DNA of 64,000 nucleotides, taken from contig CANCJJ010000004.1 of the NCBI GenBank assembly GCA_947378305.1, positions 62,001-126,000 on the forward strand. Direction: 5' to 3'. Shown piece after piece: positions 38,459-46,551 of this stretch. How positions within the stretch are numbered: position 1 is the stretch's first letter; each line of letters starts with the position of its first letter. This stretch comes from Phenylobacterium aquaticum (GTDB lineage Bacteria > Pseudomonadota > Alphaproteobacteria > Caulobacterales > Caulobacteraceae). The translations under genes were made by a program, and so were the position numbers. The notes under the pieces were generated by a model. The model did no database searches. It was given only the letters and a program-made list of their open reading frames with translations, and had not been told where the DNA came from.

Positions 38459-38478
38459 CTTGGCGACATAACGCCAAG
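38459..38478. promoter_or_regulatory. Palindrome in the divergent region upstream of the repeat protein
   Basis: Perfect inverted repeat CTTGGCG-N6-CGCCAAG, 31 bp upstream of the repeat protein ATG and 77 bp upstream of the MBL hydrolase ATG. It could be an operator in the shared promoter region or an RNA hairpin in the repeat protein leader. Confidence 0.55.
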
Positions 38479-38554
38479 CTGTGGGAATGGGCAATGGGCA
38501 TTTGATCCCGGGCGCAGGACCGTGAACAATAGGCTTAGTCGAGGGAGATGGCAG

Positions 38555-39622
38555 ATGGCCGACGGCATTGACGAGGCAATTCCGGAAACGGCGCGGCCGA
38601 AACTGGTCTATCCGTTCTCCGAAGGGCCCGGTCACGGCGAGGCAGTGGATGTGGCTCCAGGGATCAAGTGGCTGCGAATGCCGCTGGGTGGATCCCTGGC
38701 CTTCATCAATGTCTGGGCTATTGCAGAGGACGGCGGCTGGGCGATTGTCGACACCGGCATGGGCGGCGCGGAGACCCAACAGGCCTGGCGTCAGGCTTTT
38801 GCCGGTCCCCTCAAGGGGCTCAAGGTTACCCGGGTTTTTGTCACCCACATGCACCCAGACCATATCGGTATGGCCGGTTGGCTGACGCGGAAGTTCGATT
38901 GCCGACTTTGGATCAGCCGCCTTGAATTCCTCATGTGCAGGTCCCTGGCGGCCGATACAGGGCGTGAAGCCCCCCAGGATGCCCTGACCTTCTATCGTGC
39001 AGCGGGATGGGACGACGAGGCCCTCGAGAATTATCGGGTGCGCTTTGGTGGCTTCGGCAAGGGGCTCCACGCCCTGCCCGACAGTTTCCATCGACTGACC
39101 GATGGCGACCGCGTGCGAATTGGCGATCATGACTGGCAGGTTGTGGTGGGCTCAGGCCATTCGCCGGAGCATGTCTGCCTCTATTGCCCCGCCTTGAAGC
39201 TGCTGATCAGCGGCGACCAGATCCTGCCCAAGATTTCCTCCAATGTGTCGGTCTTTCCGACCGAACCGGACGGAGACCCCCTGACCGACTGGCTGACCTC
39301 CCTGGCCTATATCAAGACCCGGGTGCCAGATGATGTCCTGGTTCTTCCTGCCCACAATGAGCCCTTTCACGGTCTGCATGCGCGGATTGATCACTTGATC
39401 GGCGGCCACGAGCGGGGTCTGGCTCGCTTGCTCAACCTGGTGGCGGAGCCCAAGCGGGCGGTCGACGTCTTCCATGTTCTGTTTCGACGGAAAATCAATC
39501 AATGGCTCCTGGGTCTGGCAACCGGGGAGAGCCTGGCGCATCTGAACTGCCTGGTGGCCAGGGGTCAGGTCGTGCGGACCTGTGATCGTGACGGCATCAA
39601 CTGGTATCAGGTCAAAACCTAG
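38555..39622 (+). CDS. MBL-fold metallo-hydrolase
   Basis: A 355-residue metallo-beta-lactamase-fold hydrolase. The zinc motif HxHxDH is complete: H98, H100, D102, H103 in THMHPDHIG. Later ligands are in GSGHSPEH and LPAHNEPF. The C-terminal 80 residues look like the winged-helix extension of LACTB2-type proteins. The ATG at 38555 is preferred over the upstream GTG at 38522 because GAGGGAG precedes it. An SDR gene follows 41 bp later. Substrate unknown; thioester or lactone hydrolysis is typical of the fold. Confidence 0.88.
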   Translation: MADGIDEAIPETARPKLVYPFSEGPGHGEAVDVAPGIKWLRMPLGGSLAFINVWAIAEDGGWAIVDTGMGGAETQQAWRQAFAGPLKGLKVTRVFVTHMHPDHIGMAGWLTRKFDCRLWISRLEFLMCRSLAADTGREAPQDALTFYRAAGWDDEALENYRVRFGGFGKGLHALPDSFHRLTDGDRVRIGDHDWQVVVGSGHSPEHVCLYCPALKLLISGDQILPKISSNVSVFPTEPDGDPLTDWLTSLAYIKTRVPDDVLVLPAHNEPFHGLHARIDHLIGGHERGLARLLNLVAEPKRAVDVFHVLFRRKINQWLLGLATGESLAHLNCLVARGQVVRTCDRDGINWYQVKT

Positions 39623-39663
39623 AGGGCTCCCACCTGAGGGACCCCGAAAAACGAGGGAAGACT

Positions 39664-40626
39664 ATGGAACGCATTGTCTCGGGCCTGGATCGGTTTACCG
39701 ACGCCCATCTGGTTTGCGAGGACCATGATCTCGGCGGTCGTTCCGTGATTGTAACGGGCGGGGCGACCGGCATCGGGGTCGAGACGGCCAGGGCCCTGGC
39801 CGGTGCCGGGGCGGACGTCACCCTGGCTGTGCGAAGTCTTGCCGCTGGCGAGCGGGCGGCGAAGGAGATCAATGCCTCGATCGGGACGGATCGTGTCCGG
39901 GTGGCCCGCCTTGACCTGTCTGATCTCGCCTCCGTCGGAGCCTTTGTCGATGCCTGGGGTGACGCGCCCTTGCACACCCTGATCAATAATGCCGGGGTCA
40001 TGGCCTGCCCCCTGACCTACACCACCAATGATCTTGAAATGCAGATCGGGACCAATCACTTCGGCCATTTCCTCCTGAGTGTTGGCCTGGCCCGGGCCAT
40101 GATGAACGCCACAGAGGCGGGCCAGACGGCCCGGCTGGTCGTGCTGAGTTCGATTGGTCACCGCTTGGGGGGCATAAACTGGGACGACATCCACTACCGC
40201 ACCCGCGCCTATGACAAGTGGGAGGCCTATGGGCAGTCCAAGACCGCCAATGCCTTGTTTGCCGTTGGTTTTCATGAGCGATTTGTCGATCTGGGGATTA
40301 CCGCCAATGCGGTCATGCCGGGCGGAATCATGACGCCCCTCCAGCGGCATCTCCCCCGTGAAGAAATGATCGCCATGGGCTGGATGGATGACCAGGGGGT
40401 GGTCGCGCAAGGCTTCAAGACCCCATCCCAGGGGGCGTCCACAAGTGTCTGGGCGGCGGTGAGCGAGGATCTGGAGGGGATTGGCGGCCTCTATTTGGAA
40501 GACCTTGCCCAGGCTCATCCGTGGGGCGTTGAGCCGCGATCCGGGGTCATGCCCCATGCCCTTTACCCCGAGGATGCCGAGCGGCTTTGGCAGGTTTCGG
40601 AAGCCACCACCGGCGTGGTCCTGTGA
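39664..40626 (+). CDS. SDR-family oxidoreductase (retinol dehydrogenase-like)
   Basis: A 320-residue short-chain dehydrogenase of the longer, WWOX/retinol-dehydrogenase-like group. The cofactor motif is VTGGATGIG near 33, NNAG lies near 110, the catalytic serine is in VLSSIGH and the YxxxK motif is YGQSK near 190. Substrate unknown. Its TGA overlaps the ATG of the GNAT gene downstream, so MBL hydrolase, SDR and two GNATs form one probable transcription unit. Confidence 0.88.
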   Translation: MERIVSGLDRFTDAHLVCEDHDLGGRSVIVTGGATGIGVETARALAGAGADVTLAVRSLAAGERAAKEINASIGTDRVRVARLDLSDLASVGAFVDAWGDAPLHTLINNAGVMACPLTYTTNDLEMQIGTNHFGHFLLSVGLARAMMNATEAGQTARLVVLSSIGHRLGGINWDDIHYRTRAYDKWEAYGQSKTANALFAVGFHERFVDLGITANAVMPGGIMTPLQRHLPREEMIAMGWMDDQGVVAQGFKTPSQGASTSVWAAVSEDLEGIGGLYLEDLAQAHPWGVEPRSGVMPHALYPEDAERLWQVSEATTGVVL

Positions 40627-41099
40627 TGCTGACAGTCAGGCCTGCAAGGCCGGACGATGCCGGGTTGATCCACGCGATGGTCCATGCCCTTGCCGTCTAT
40701 GAGCACCTGGAGGACGAGGTGGAGGCAAGTCAGGAGACCCTGACCCGTGACCTGTTCGGGCCTAGGCCCCGGGTGTTTTGCGATCTTGCAGAATCGGACG
40801 GCGAAGCCGTGGGAATTGCCATCTGGGTCTATAATTATTCGACCTTTCAGGGACGGCACGGAATCTGGCTTGAAGACCTGTTTGTTCTTCCTGAGGCCCG
40901 GGGCAAGGGGGCGGGCCGGGCCTTGCTACAAACCCTCGCCCAGCGGTGCCGAAGCGAGGGTCTGGGCCGGCTTGAATGGGCGGTCTTGAACTGGAATGCC
41001 CCGTCGATTGCCTTCTATGACTCTCTCGGTGCCGGGGCCCAGACCGAATGGACAACCCGGCGTCTGACAGGCGAGGCCCTGGAGACCCTGGCCGGATGA
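40626..41099 (+). CDS. GNAT N-acetyltransferase (diamine acetyltransferase-like)
   Basis: A 157-residue GNAT protein. The CoA-binding motif is RGKGAGRALL near 98, and LEDLFVLPEARG together with NAPSIAFYDSLGA near 128 strongly recall spermidine/spermine and other diamine N-acetyltransferases. The frame extends upstream to 40587, but the ATG at 40626 overlaps the preceding stop (TGATG) and gives the domain N-terminus. Polyamine as substrate is inferred from the motifs. Confidence 0.85.
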   Translation: MLTVRPARPDDAGLIHAMVHALAVYEHLEDEVEASQETLTRDLFGPRPRVFCDLAESDGEAVGIAIWVYNYSTFQGRHGIWLEDLFVLPEARGKGAGRALLQTLAQRCRSEGLGRLEWAVLNWNAPSIAFYDSLGAGAQTEWTTRRLTGEALETLAG

Positions 41100-41743
41100 G
41101 TGCGCCGCCCCTTACCCAGATCGAGGCCTCGGCGGAGGAGGCAGATGACATCCGCCAGAGGGTGCGTGCCGCAGACCCCCTGTCGCTTGGACCCAACAGG
41201 GTCATTGCCGGGCCGGAACACGCGACCTCCCTGACCGCCATGCTGTCCGATCCCAGGGTGTCTGATCCCATTTACGACCTGCCCAGGCCGCTCACCGAGA
41301 CCAATGTCCGCGAATGGATTGCGCAAACGTCCGACCTTCAGGCGCGGGGTGAGGCCGTCATGATCCTGACTCTGGATGAGTCCGGCGAAGTTGCAGGATA
41401 TTCGCGCTTTTCGGTCTGGCCCGACCGAAGCTCGGCTGAAATCGCCGGGGCCACCCGGGCAGACTTGCAGAACCGGGGCCAGGGCACGAGCGGGGCATCG
41501 CGATCCTTTGACTGGATGTTCGAGACCCTCGGGGTACGATTGATAGGGCTGACGGCGGCGACCGACAATGTCCGCTCTGCCCGGGTCATCGAGGCGGCCG
41601 GATTTCGCGCCATGGGCCAGCGCCAGAGCCTGCGCCCCGACGGCACCCGCCGGGACTCCTTTTACTGGGAAATGAGTCGTGAAGACTGGATATCTAGAAA
41701 CGAAACGGGGCGGCAGACCCCTTCGGATTCACCGCCCCGCTAA
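41096..41743 (+). CDS. GNAT N-acetyltransferase (RimJ-like)
   Basis: A 215-residue protein. The acetyltransferase domain occupies about residues 55-200, with NRGQGTSGASRSFDWMF (CoA loop, near 125) and the RimJ-type end VRSARVIEAAGFRAMGQ near 165. The CoA loop is less canonical than usual. About 50 N-terminal residues are unassigned. It overlaps the previous gene by ATGA. Followed by a terminator, so it ends the unit. Confidence 0.8.
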   Translation: MSAPPLTQIEASAEEADDIRQRVRAADPLSLGPNRVIAGPEHATSLTAMLSDPRVSDPIYDLPRPLTETNVREWIAQTSDLQARGEAVMILTLDESGEVAGYSRFSVWPDRSSAEIAGATRADLQNRGQGTSGASRSFDWMFETLGVRLIGLTAATDNVRSARVIEAAGFRAMGQRQSLRPDGTRRDSFYWEMSREDWISRNETGRQTPSDSPPR

Positions 41744-41746
41744 ATT

Positions 41747-41775
41747 ATAGACAGACCTGAGGTCTATCCGTTTTT
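41747..41775 (+). terminator. Terminator after the GNAT genes
   Basis: ATAGAC/GTCTAT (6-bp stem at 41747-41767, alternative AGACC/GGTCT inner stem) followed by CCG and TTTTT at 41771-41775. A second GC-rich stem (CGGGGCGG/CCGCCCCG) precedes it inside the end of the gene. Confidence 0.6.
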
Positions 41776-42708
41776 CTAGCTTGCCGTTGCGGGCTTTGCC
41801 GCCTGGGCACCCGGCATGACGGCCCGGTTCAGGTCAAAGAATTTCGGGGCCATTTTCGGCACGGCTTCCGACAGAATCGTGTCGACGGTCCAGCCTTCTT
41901 CCTTGGTCACGGTCTCGATGGGCCGGGGCTGGGAATAAAGGATGATGTTTTCACCGGAGGCTCCGAAGATCTGCCCCGACACATGGGCGGCGGCAGGGGC
42001 CACCATGGCCACGGAGAATCGTGCGGGCTGATCGGCGCGGATCTTTTCAGCCATGACCGCCCGACGGGCAGCGGCGGCTTCGTCCTTGACCGGCACGGAC
42101 TGGGTCATGCGGGTCCAGGCCACAGGGGCCAGGCAGTTGGAGCGCACATTGTTGCGGGCCCCTTCCATGGCGATGATCCGGGACAGACCGGCAATACCCA
42201 TCTTCGCAGCCCCGTAATTTGCCTGGCCGATATTGCCGAACAGACCCGAGGTCGAGGTGAAGAACATGTAGGCCCCGTCGTTCTGCTCGCGGAACAGGTC
42301 GATGGTGGCCCGAGCCACATTGAAAGACCCGCGCATGTGAACGTCGATCACGCGATCCCAGTCATCTTCGCTCATCTTGTGGAACATGACATCACGCAGG
42401 ATCCCGGCGGGATTGATCACGGCATGCAGGCCACCAAAGGTGTCACGCGCCTGCTCGACCATGCCCTGAACGGACCGGAAATTGGTTACGCTGTCAGAAT
42501 TGGAAACGGCTTCACCGCCTGCGGCCCGAATTTCCTGGGCGACCGTTTCAGCCGGACCCTGAGAGCCTTCGTCCTCGCCCTTGAGGCTGCCCCCGAGGTC
42601 ATTGACCACGACCTTCGCGCCTTCTTGCGCCGCAATCAGAGCGCAGTCCCGACCAATGCCGTTCCCGCCACCCGTAACCAAGACAACCTTGCCTGTAAGA
42701 GCACCCAT
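41776..42708 (-). CDS. SDR-family oxidoreductase, 3-hydroxyacyl-CoA dehydrogenase-like
   Basis: A 310-residue short-chain dehydrogenase. VTGGGNGIG (near 12), a long loop with NDLGGSLKGEDEGSQ, the NPAG motif, and YGAAK (near 170) match the dehydrogenase domain of multifunctional enzyme type 2 and related (3R)-hydroxyacyl-CoA dehydrogenases. An unusually complete Shine-Dalgarno, GGGAGGTGAT, precedes the ATG by 4-5 nt, suggesting strong translation. It lies 33 bp downstream of the MFS gene on the same strand. Substrate inferred only. Confidence 0.87.
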   Translation of the reverse strand: MGALTGKVVLVTGGGNGIGRDCALIAAQEGAKVVVNDLGGSLKGEDEGSQGPAETVAQEIRAAGGEAVSNSDSVTNFRSVQGMVEQARDTFGGLHAVINPAGILRDVMFHKMSEDDWDRVIDVHMRGSFNVARATIDLFREQNDGAYMFFTSTSGLFGNIGQANYGAAKMGIAGLSRIIAMEGARNNVRSNCLAPVAWTRMTQSVPVKDEAAAARRAVMAEKIRADQPARFSVAMVAPAAAHVSGQIFGASGENIILYSQPRPIETVTKEEGWTVDTILSEAVPKMAPKFFDLNRAVMPGAQAAKPATAS

Positions 42709-42741
42709 AAAATCACCTCCCTTAATTTAATGTCTCGTTTG

Positions 42742-43992
42742 TTATTCGAGCCTGTCGGCCTTGCGCAAGGCTGGAAATAGCTTGGCCCAGAGCCCGGTGG
42801 CAATCAATGCCCCCACGCCCCCGAACACGGCGGCGCCGACCGGCCCCAAAAATCTGGCCACAACGCCGCTCTCAAATTCCCCCAGCTCGTTGGAGGCTCC
42901 GATGAACAGGGACGACACGGCAGCAACCCGACCGCGCATATGATCCGGTGTCACAATCTGAACCAGGGTCTGGCGAACATAGACACTCAGCATGTCTGCG
43001 CCGCCCAGGACGGCCAGGGCGAGGACGGACAGGGGCAGGGAGGTCGACAGGCCAAAGACCAGGGTTGCCGCACCAAAGACGCCGACACCTGCAAACATGA
43101 TGGTTCCAGCGCGTCTATGAATGGGGAACCGCGTCAGGGCTGTTGCCACCAGGGTGGCCCCTATGGCCGGACCGGCGCGAAGCAGACCGAATCCTTGACC
43201 GCCCACATGCAGAATATCCCGGGCGAAGACGGGGAGAAGGGCGGTGGCCCCCCCAAGCAGGACGGCGGCCAGATCCAGTGAGATGGCACCAAAGACGATC
43301 TTGTTGGTCCAGACATAGCTCAGCCCCTCCTTCATCAGGTCCCAGCGGGAGCCCGGATTGAGGACGGGGCGGGTGTTTTCCCGAATGCCGAGCACGCAGA
43401 TGGCGGCGACCAGATAGAGGGCCGTGGTGACGCCGTAGGACAGGCTGGCCGACTGGGCCACCAGGAGTCCGCCCAGGGTGGGGCCCAGGATCGATCCGCC
43501 CTGCCAGGCCAGAGAGTTCAGGGCAATGGCGCGGGGTAACAGGGTCTTGGGCACGAGCATGGGGCCCAGGGCGGTCCCGGCCGGTCCCATAAACGCCCGG
43601 CTGGCACCGAAGGCGGCGGACAAGGTCAGCAGGAGCGGAATTGAGGCAAAATGGAATATCGTCGCGCAGGCCAGGATGATCGCCGTGACCGTCTCCCCGG
43701 TGTAGCAGGCCAGCAGGATTGTTTTGCGATCATAGCGATCAGCCGCTTCCCCCGCCGGCAGGGCGAGCAGAAATACCGGAAGAAAAGCTGCCAGACCGAG
43801 CATGCCCACGTAAAAGGCAGACTGGGCGACGCCCATGGTTTCCCGGGCGATGGAATACATCTGCCAGCCGAGGGCCACGCTCTGAATCTGGACGCCGAGG
43901 GTCGCGGCGACACGCGCGAACCAGAATCTCATGAAATCCGGGCGACCGAAAAGGTCACGGAGGGCGGGCGGCTCTGGAGGGGTAATCGACAT
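42742..43992 (-). CDS. MFS transporter, EntS-like
   Basis: A 416-residue transporter with 12 predicted transmembrane helices, of the enterobactin-exporter (EntS) type MFS_3 group. Characteristic pieces are GWQMYSIARE near 42 and LPAGEAADRYDRKTILL near 80. The ATG at 43992 is used instead of 44031 because it gives the family N-terminus. No siderophore genes are near, so substrate is open. It lies between a small membrane protein gene and an SDR on the same strand. Confidence 0.87.
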   Translation of the reverse strand: MSITPPEPPALRDLFGRPDFMRFWFARVAATLGVQIQSVALGWQMYSIARETMGVAQSAFYVGMLGLAAFLPVFLLALPAGEAADRYDRKTILLACYTGETVTAIILACATIFHFASIPLLLTLSAAFGASRAFMGPAGTALGPMLVPKTLLPRAIALNSLAWQGGSILGPTLGGLLVAQSASLSYGVTTALYLVAAICVLGIRENTRPVLNPGSRWDLMKEGLSYVWTNKIVFGAISLDLAAVLLGGATALLPVFARDILHVGGQGFGLLRAGPAIGATLVATALTRFPIHRRAGTIMFAGVGVFGAATLVFGLSTSLPLSVLALAVLGGADMLSVYVRQTLVQIVTPDHMRGRVAAVSSLFIGASNELGEFESGVVARFLGPVGAAVFGGVGALIATGLWAKLFPALRKADRLE

Positions 43993-44034
43993 TTGTGGGC
44001 TGATTTGGCCCAAAGCGCCCCGACTGTGCAATGC

Positions 44035-44340
44035 CTATTCGCTGAAGTCGTCGCTATTCTGGTCACTCGCACGCCGGTTTTGGGGTGGTCGTGACCCCGG
44101 CATGGAGACATAGGCCCCGATCCAGGACCCTGCGGCGGCGAAGACCACATAGATCCAATTGTGGGTGTAGTTGATGACCGCAAAGGACGACATCAGGTAC
44201 CAGAGACTGCTCCAGTTGGCCGTCGCCAGTCGCTGGCGGTTGATGATCGCTGCCGTGAACCGGATGTAGATGGCATCCGTGATTGCAGTCGCCAGGACCA
44301 CTAGAAAGGCTGTAAGCGGATCGAAGGCGGGAATCGTCAT
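44035..44340 (-). CDS. Small membrane protein of unknown function
   Basis: A 101-residue protein with three hydrophobic segments (about 8-30, 46-60 and 62-82) and a polar, disordered C-terminus (PGSRPPQNRRASDQ). Its stop is 42 bp before the MFS start, so it may be part of that unit. I recognise no family, though short three-helix proteins of this type occur widely in alphaproteobacteria. Confidence 0.6.
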   Translation of the reverse strand: MTIPAFDPLTAFLVVLATAITDAIYIRFTAAIINRQRLATANWSSLWYLMSSFAVINYTHNWIYVVFAAAGSWIGAYVSMPGSRPPQNRRASDQNSDDFSE

Positions 44341-44442
44341 GATCGGAATGACCTGCCGCGATATTTTTCTTCTGTCGCAGATTCAGATCATGGTTTGGGG
44401 ACCGTCAAGCCCATTTTGCAGGCGGTATGCGGTGGAGTTGAG

Positions 44443-44718
44443 ATGTCAGGCTGGCTAATCGCCGTTTTGGTTGAGGTTCCGGGCGAGCCTGCGCCCATGC
44501 GCTATTATTTCGCGATCGGTCATGAGGATCGCGCCAAGTCTGAGTGGACCGCGATTGATGCTGCGGCGGCCTTCGGCAGGGTCTCTGCCAGTCCGGTCAA
44601 GGGTATTGAGCCAGTACAGGCGGTTGTGGCGCTGACACCCGCCCGGATGAAACGCCTGGGCCTGGCCGAACGCGAGGTGCGCCCCCTGGGCAAGGCCCTT
44701 CCGCGTCGATGGCTTTGA
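44443..44718 (+). CDS. Small protein of unknown function
   Basis: A 91-residue protein. The strand-like start SGWLIAVLVEVPGEPAPMRYYFAIGHEDRAKSEW (in part) is followed by a helix and a basic C-terminus ending RRWL. GGAG stands shortly before the ATG at 44443; an upstream in-frame ATG at 44395 has no such site. No membrane segment or family recognised. Monocistronic, divergent from the small membrane protein. Confidence 0.5.
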   Translation: MSGWLIAVLVEVPGEPAPMRYYFAIGHEDRAKSEWTAIDAAAAFGRVSASPVKGIEPVQAVVALTPARMKRLGLAEREVRPLGKALPRRWL

Positions 44719-44820
44719 CTTGGGCGATGGAGCGTTGACGACGCGGTCCCAGCATCCTAATTGCCCGCCCCCTGAGGGCGATGAAGACCGGGCGTTGAAG
44801 ACGGGGCGAGGCAGACACTC

Positions 44821-45285
44821 ATGATCCGACCTGAGCAGGCTGAAGATCAGGTCGCAATCGAGGCCCTGCTAAACCATGCCTTCGGTCCGGGACGTTTCTC
44901 TAAGGTCTCGGAGCGGGTGCGCGAATTTGCCACCCCCCGGCGTGATCTTTCATTCTGTGCATGGGCCAATGACCAGGTGGTTGGCATTGTCCGTCTCTGG
45001 CAGGTCCGGATCGGCGGACAGGATTGCTTATTTCTGGGCCCCTTGGCCGTGCATCGCGACCTCCGGGAATCCGGCACGGGCAGTCAACTCGTGGAACAGG
45101 CCTGTCTGGCCGCCGAAGGCGCGGGCTGGCCTCTCATACTGTTGGTTGGCGACGAACCCTATTTCCGGCGCTTCGGATTTTCCGCACGGGAGACGGCGGG
45201 GGTCCAGATGCCGGGTCCGGTGAATATGAGCCGCCTCCTCGCCCGCGGTGCCTCGGGGCCGCTCTCTGGGCCTGTGACCGCCTGA
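44821..45285 (+). CDS. GNAT N-acetyltransferase (YhbS-like)
   Basis: A 154-residue acetyltransferase. The start MIRPEQAEDQVAIEALLNHAFGPGR (in part), FLGPLAVHRDLRESGTGSQLV near 70-90 and VGDEPYFRRFGF near 110 match the YhbS group. The CoA loop RESGTGS is slightly degenerate. Substrate unknown. It lies 48 bp upstream of the DUF1285 gene. Confidence 0.85.
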   Translation: MIRPEQAEDQVAIEALLNHAFGPGRFSKVSERVREFATPRRDLSFCAWANDQVVGIVRLWQVRIGGQDCLFLGPLAVHRDLRESGTGSQLVEQACLAAEGAGWPLILLVGDEPYFRRFGFSARETAGVQMPGPVNMSRLLARGASGPLSGPVTA

Positions 45286-45333
45286 TTTCGCAAGAAGGTT
45301 GAGGCTCGCGACCAGCGGGCCTACCTATAAGCC

Positions 45334-45897
45334 ATGACGGAATCGAAAACGCCCCAAGGCCTGGACGGTGTGATCGCGGCGGCGCGTCAGGCCCCGGGGC
45401 GCGGCTTGCCGCCTGTGCACCTGTGGAATCCGACCCATTGCGGCGACATCGACATTGTCATTCGCAAGGATGGTCAGTGGTTTCACGAGGGCTCACCCAT
45501 CGGTCGCGAGGCCATGGTGCGGCTGTTTTCGACCATTTTGCGCAAGGACCCGGACGGGTTTCACCTCGTAACCCCGGTCGAGAAACTGCGAATCACGGTC
45601 GAGGATGCGCCCTTCCTCGCCGTTCGCGTCGACCAGACGGAGAATGGACTGGTCTTCCTGACCAATGTTGGCGATCAGGTCGAGGCCGGGCCTGGCCACG
45701 AGATCCGGGTCGATATGGATCCAAAGAGCGGGGAACCTCGCCCCTATCTGCATGTGCGAAGCGGCCTTGAGGCGCTCATCACCCGACCCGTCTTCTATGA
45801 GCTCGTCGGCTGGGCGGAAGATCGCGACGGCCAGTTACAGATTTCTTCCGGCGGGTTCTGGTTTTCTCTGGGCACCACAGGGGAGGCGGCAGAATGA
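45334..45897 (+). CDS. DUF1285 protein
   Basis: A 187-residue protein of the DUF1285 family. The family start is HLWNPTHCGDIDIVIRKDGQWFHEGSPIGR (in part, near 30-55), followed by the LFSTILRKDPDGFHLVTPVEK stretch (in part). The fold in this family is all-beta with two repeats; no enzymatic function is established. It overlaps the NUDIX gene by 4 bp and precedes cca, a gene order conserved in alphaproteobacteria. Confidence 0.9.
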   Translation: MTESKTPQGLDGVIAAARQAPGRGLPPVHLWNPTHCGDIDIVIRKDGQWFHEGSPIGREAMVRLFSTILRKDPDGFHLVTPVEKLRITVEDAPFLAVRVDQTENGLVFLTNVGDQVEAGPGHEIRVDMDPKSGEPRPYLHVRSGLEALITRPVFYELVGWAEDRDGQLQISSGGFWFSLGTTGEAAE

Positions 45898-46550
45898 CCC
45901 TGCCCAGTCCTGCGCCTGATCTCGGCGATCCTGCCCTGCATGAGCGGATGGTGGGTCGGCTCGATCCCCTGCATCATGAAGGGGATCGCCCCCTGACCTC
46001 AGACTATGACCTCAGCCCGAATGCCCTGCCTGCGCCCCTGGAGCCCCTGACGCCGGCCTCGGTGCTTATCGCCCTGATTCCGCGAGAAACGGGCCATTCG
46101 GTCCTGCTGACCCGCCGGGTGGACACCCTGCGCCGCCATGCCGGCCAGATCGCTTTTCCGGGTGGACGGCGCGATCAGGGAGAGACCGTTTGGGGAGCGG
46201 CCCTGCGCGAAGCCCATGAAGAGGTGGGCCTGCATCCGGATTTCGTCTCCCTGGTGGGCTTGTCCTCCCCCTATCGGACGGGGACGGGCTATCTGATCAC
46301 CCCGGTGGTCGGTTTTGTGAAACCGGGTTTCAGCCTTGAAGCGAACCCCGATGAGGTTGCCGACATCTTCGAGACCCCGTTCAGCTACCTCATGGACCGG
46401 TCAAATCATGAGGAGCACGAGCGCGTCTTGCCGGGCGGTGAGACCCGCCGATTCTATGCCATGACCCATGATGACCGGTTTATCTGGGGGGCGACTGCGG
46501 GCATGCTTCGGGCGCTTTCCCATCGGCTCTTCGATGAGGTGCGGACCTAG
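45894..46550 (+). CDS. NUDIX CoA pyrophosphatase
   Basis: A 218-residue NUDIX hydrolase with a full box (Gx5Ex7REUxEExGU) from GRRDQGETVWGAALREAHEEVGL (in part, near 82-105). UPF0035-type features (the RHAGQIAFPGG segment just before the box) indicate the NudL/NUDT7 subgroup, which cleaves coenzyme A and acyl-CoA to phosphopantetheine and ADP. It overlaps DUF1285 by 4 bp and ends 1 bp before cca. Confidence 0.92.
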   Translation: MTLPSPAPDLGDPALHERMVGRLDPLHHEGDRPLTSDYDLSPNALPAPLEPLTPASVLIALIPRETGHSVLLTRRVDTLRRHAGQIAFPGGRRDQGETVWGAALREAHEEVGLHPDFVSLVGLSSPYRTGTGYLITPVVGFVKPGFSLEANPDEVADIFETPFSYLMDRSNHEEHERVLPGGETRRFYAMTHDDRFIWGATAGMLRALSHRLFDEVRT

Positions 46551-46551
46551 A

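Noticed and set aside
44719-44820. Similar short words (GATG-A/G-AG-GTTGA) repeated in the gap before the GNAT gene
   Set aside because: Only two loose copies, with no regular spacing; chance similarity in a short intergenic stretch.
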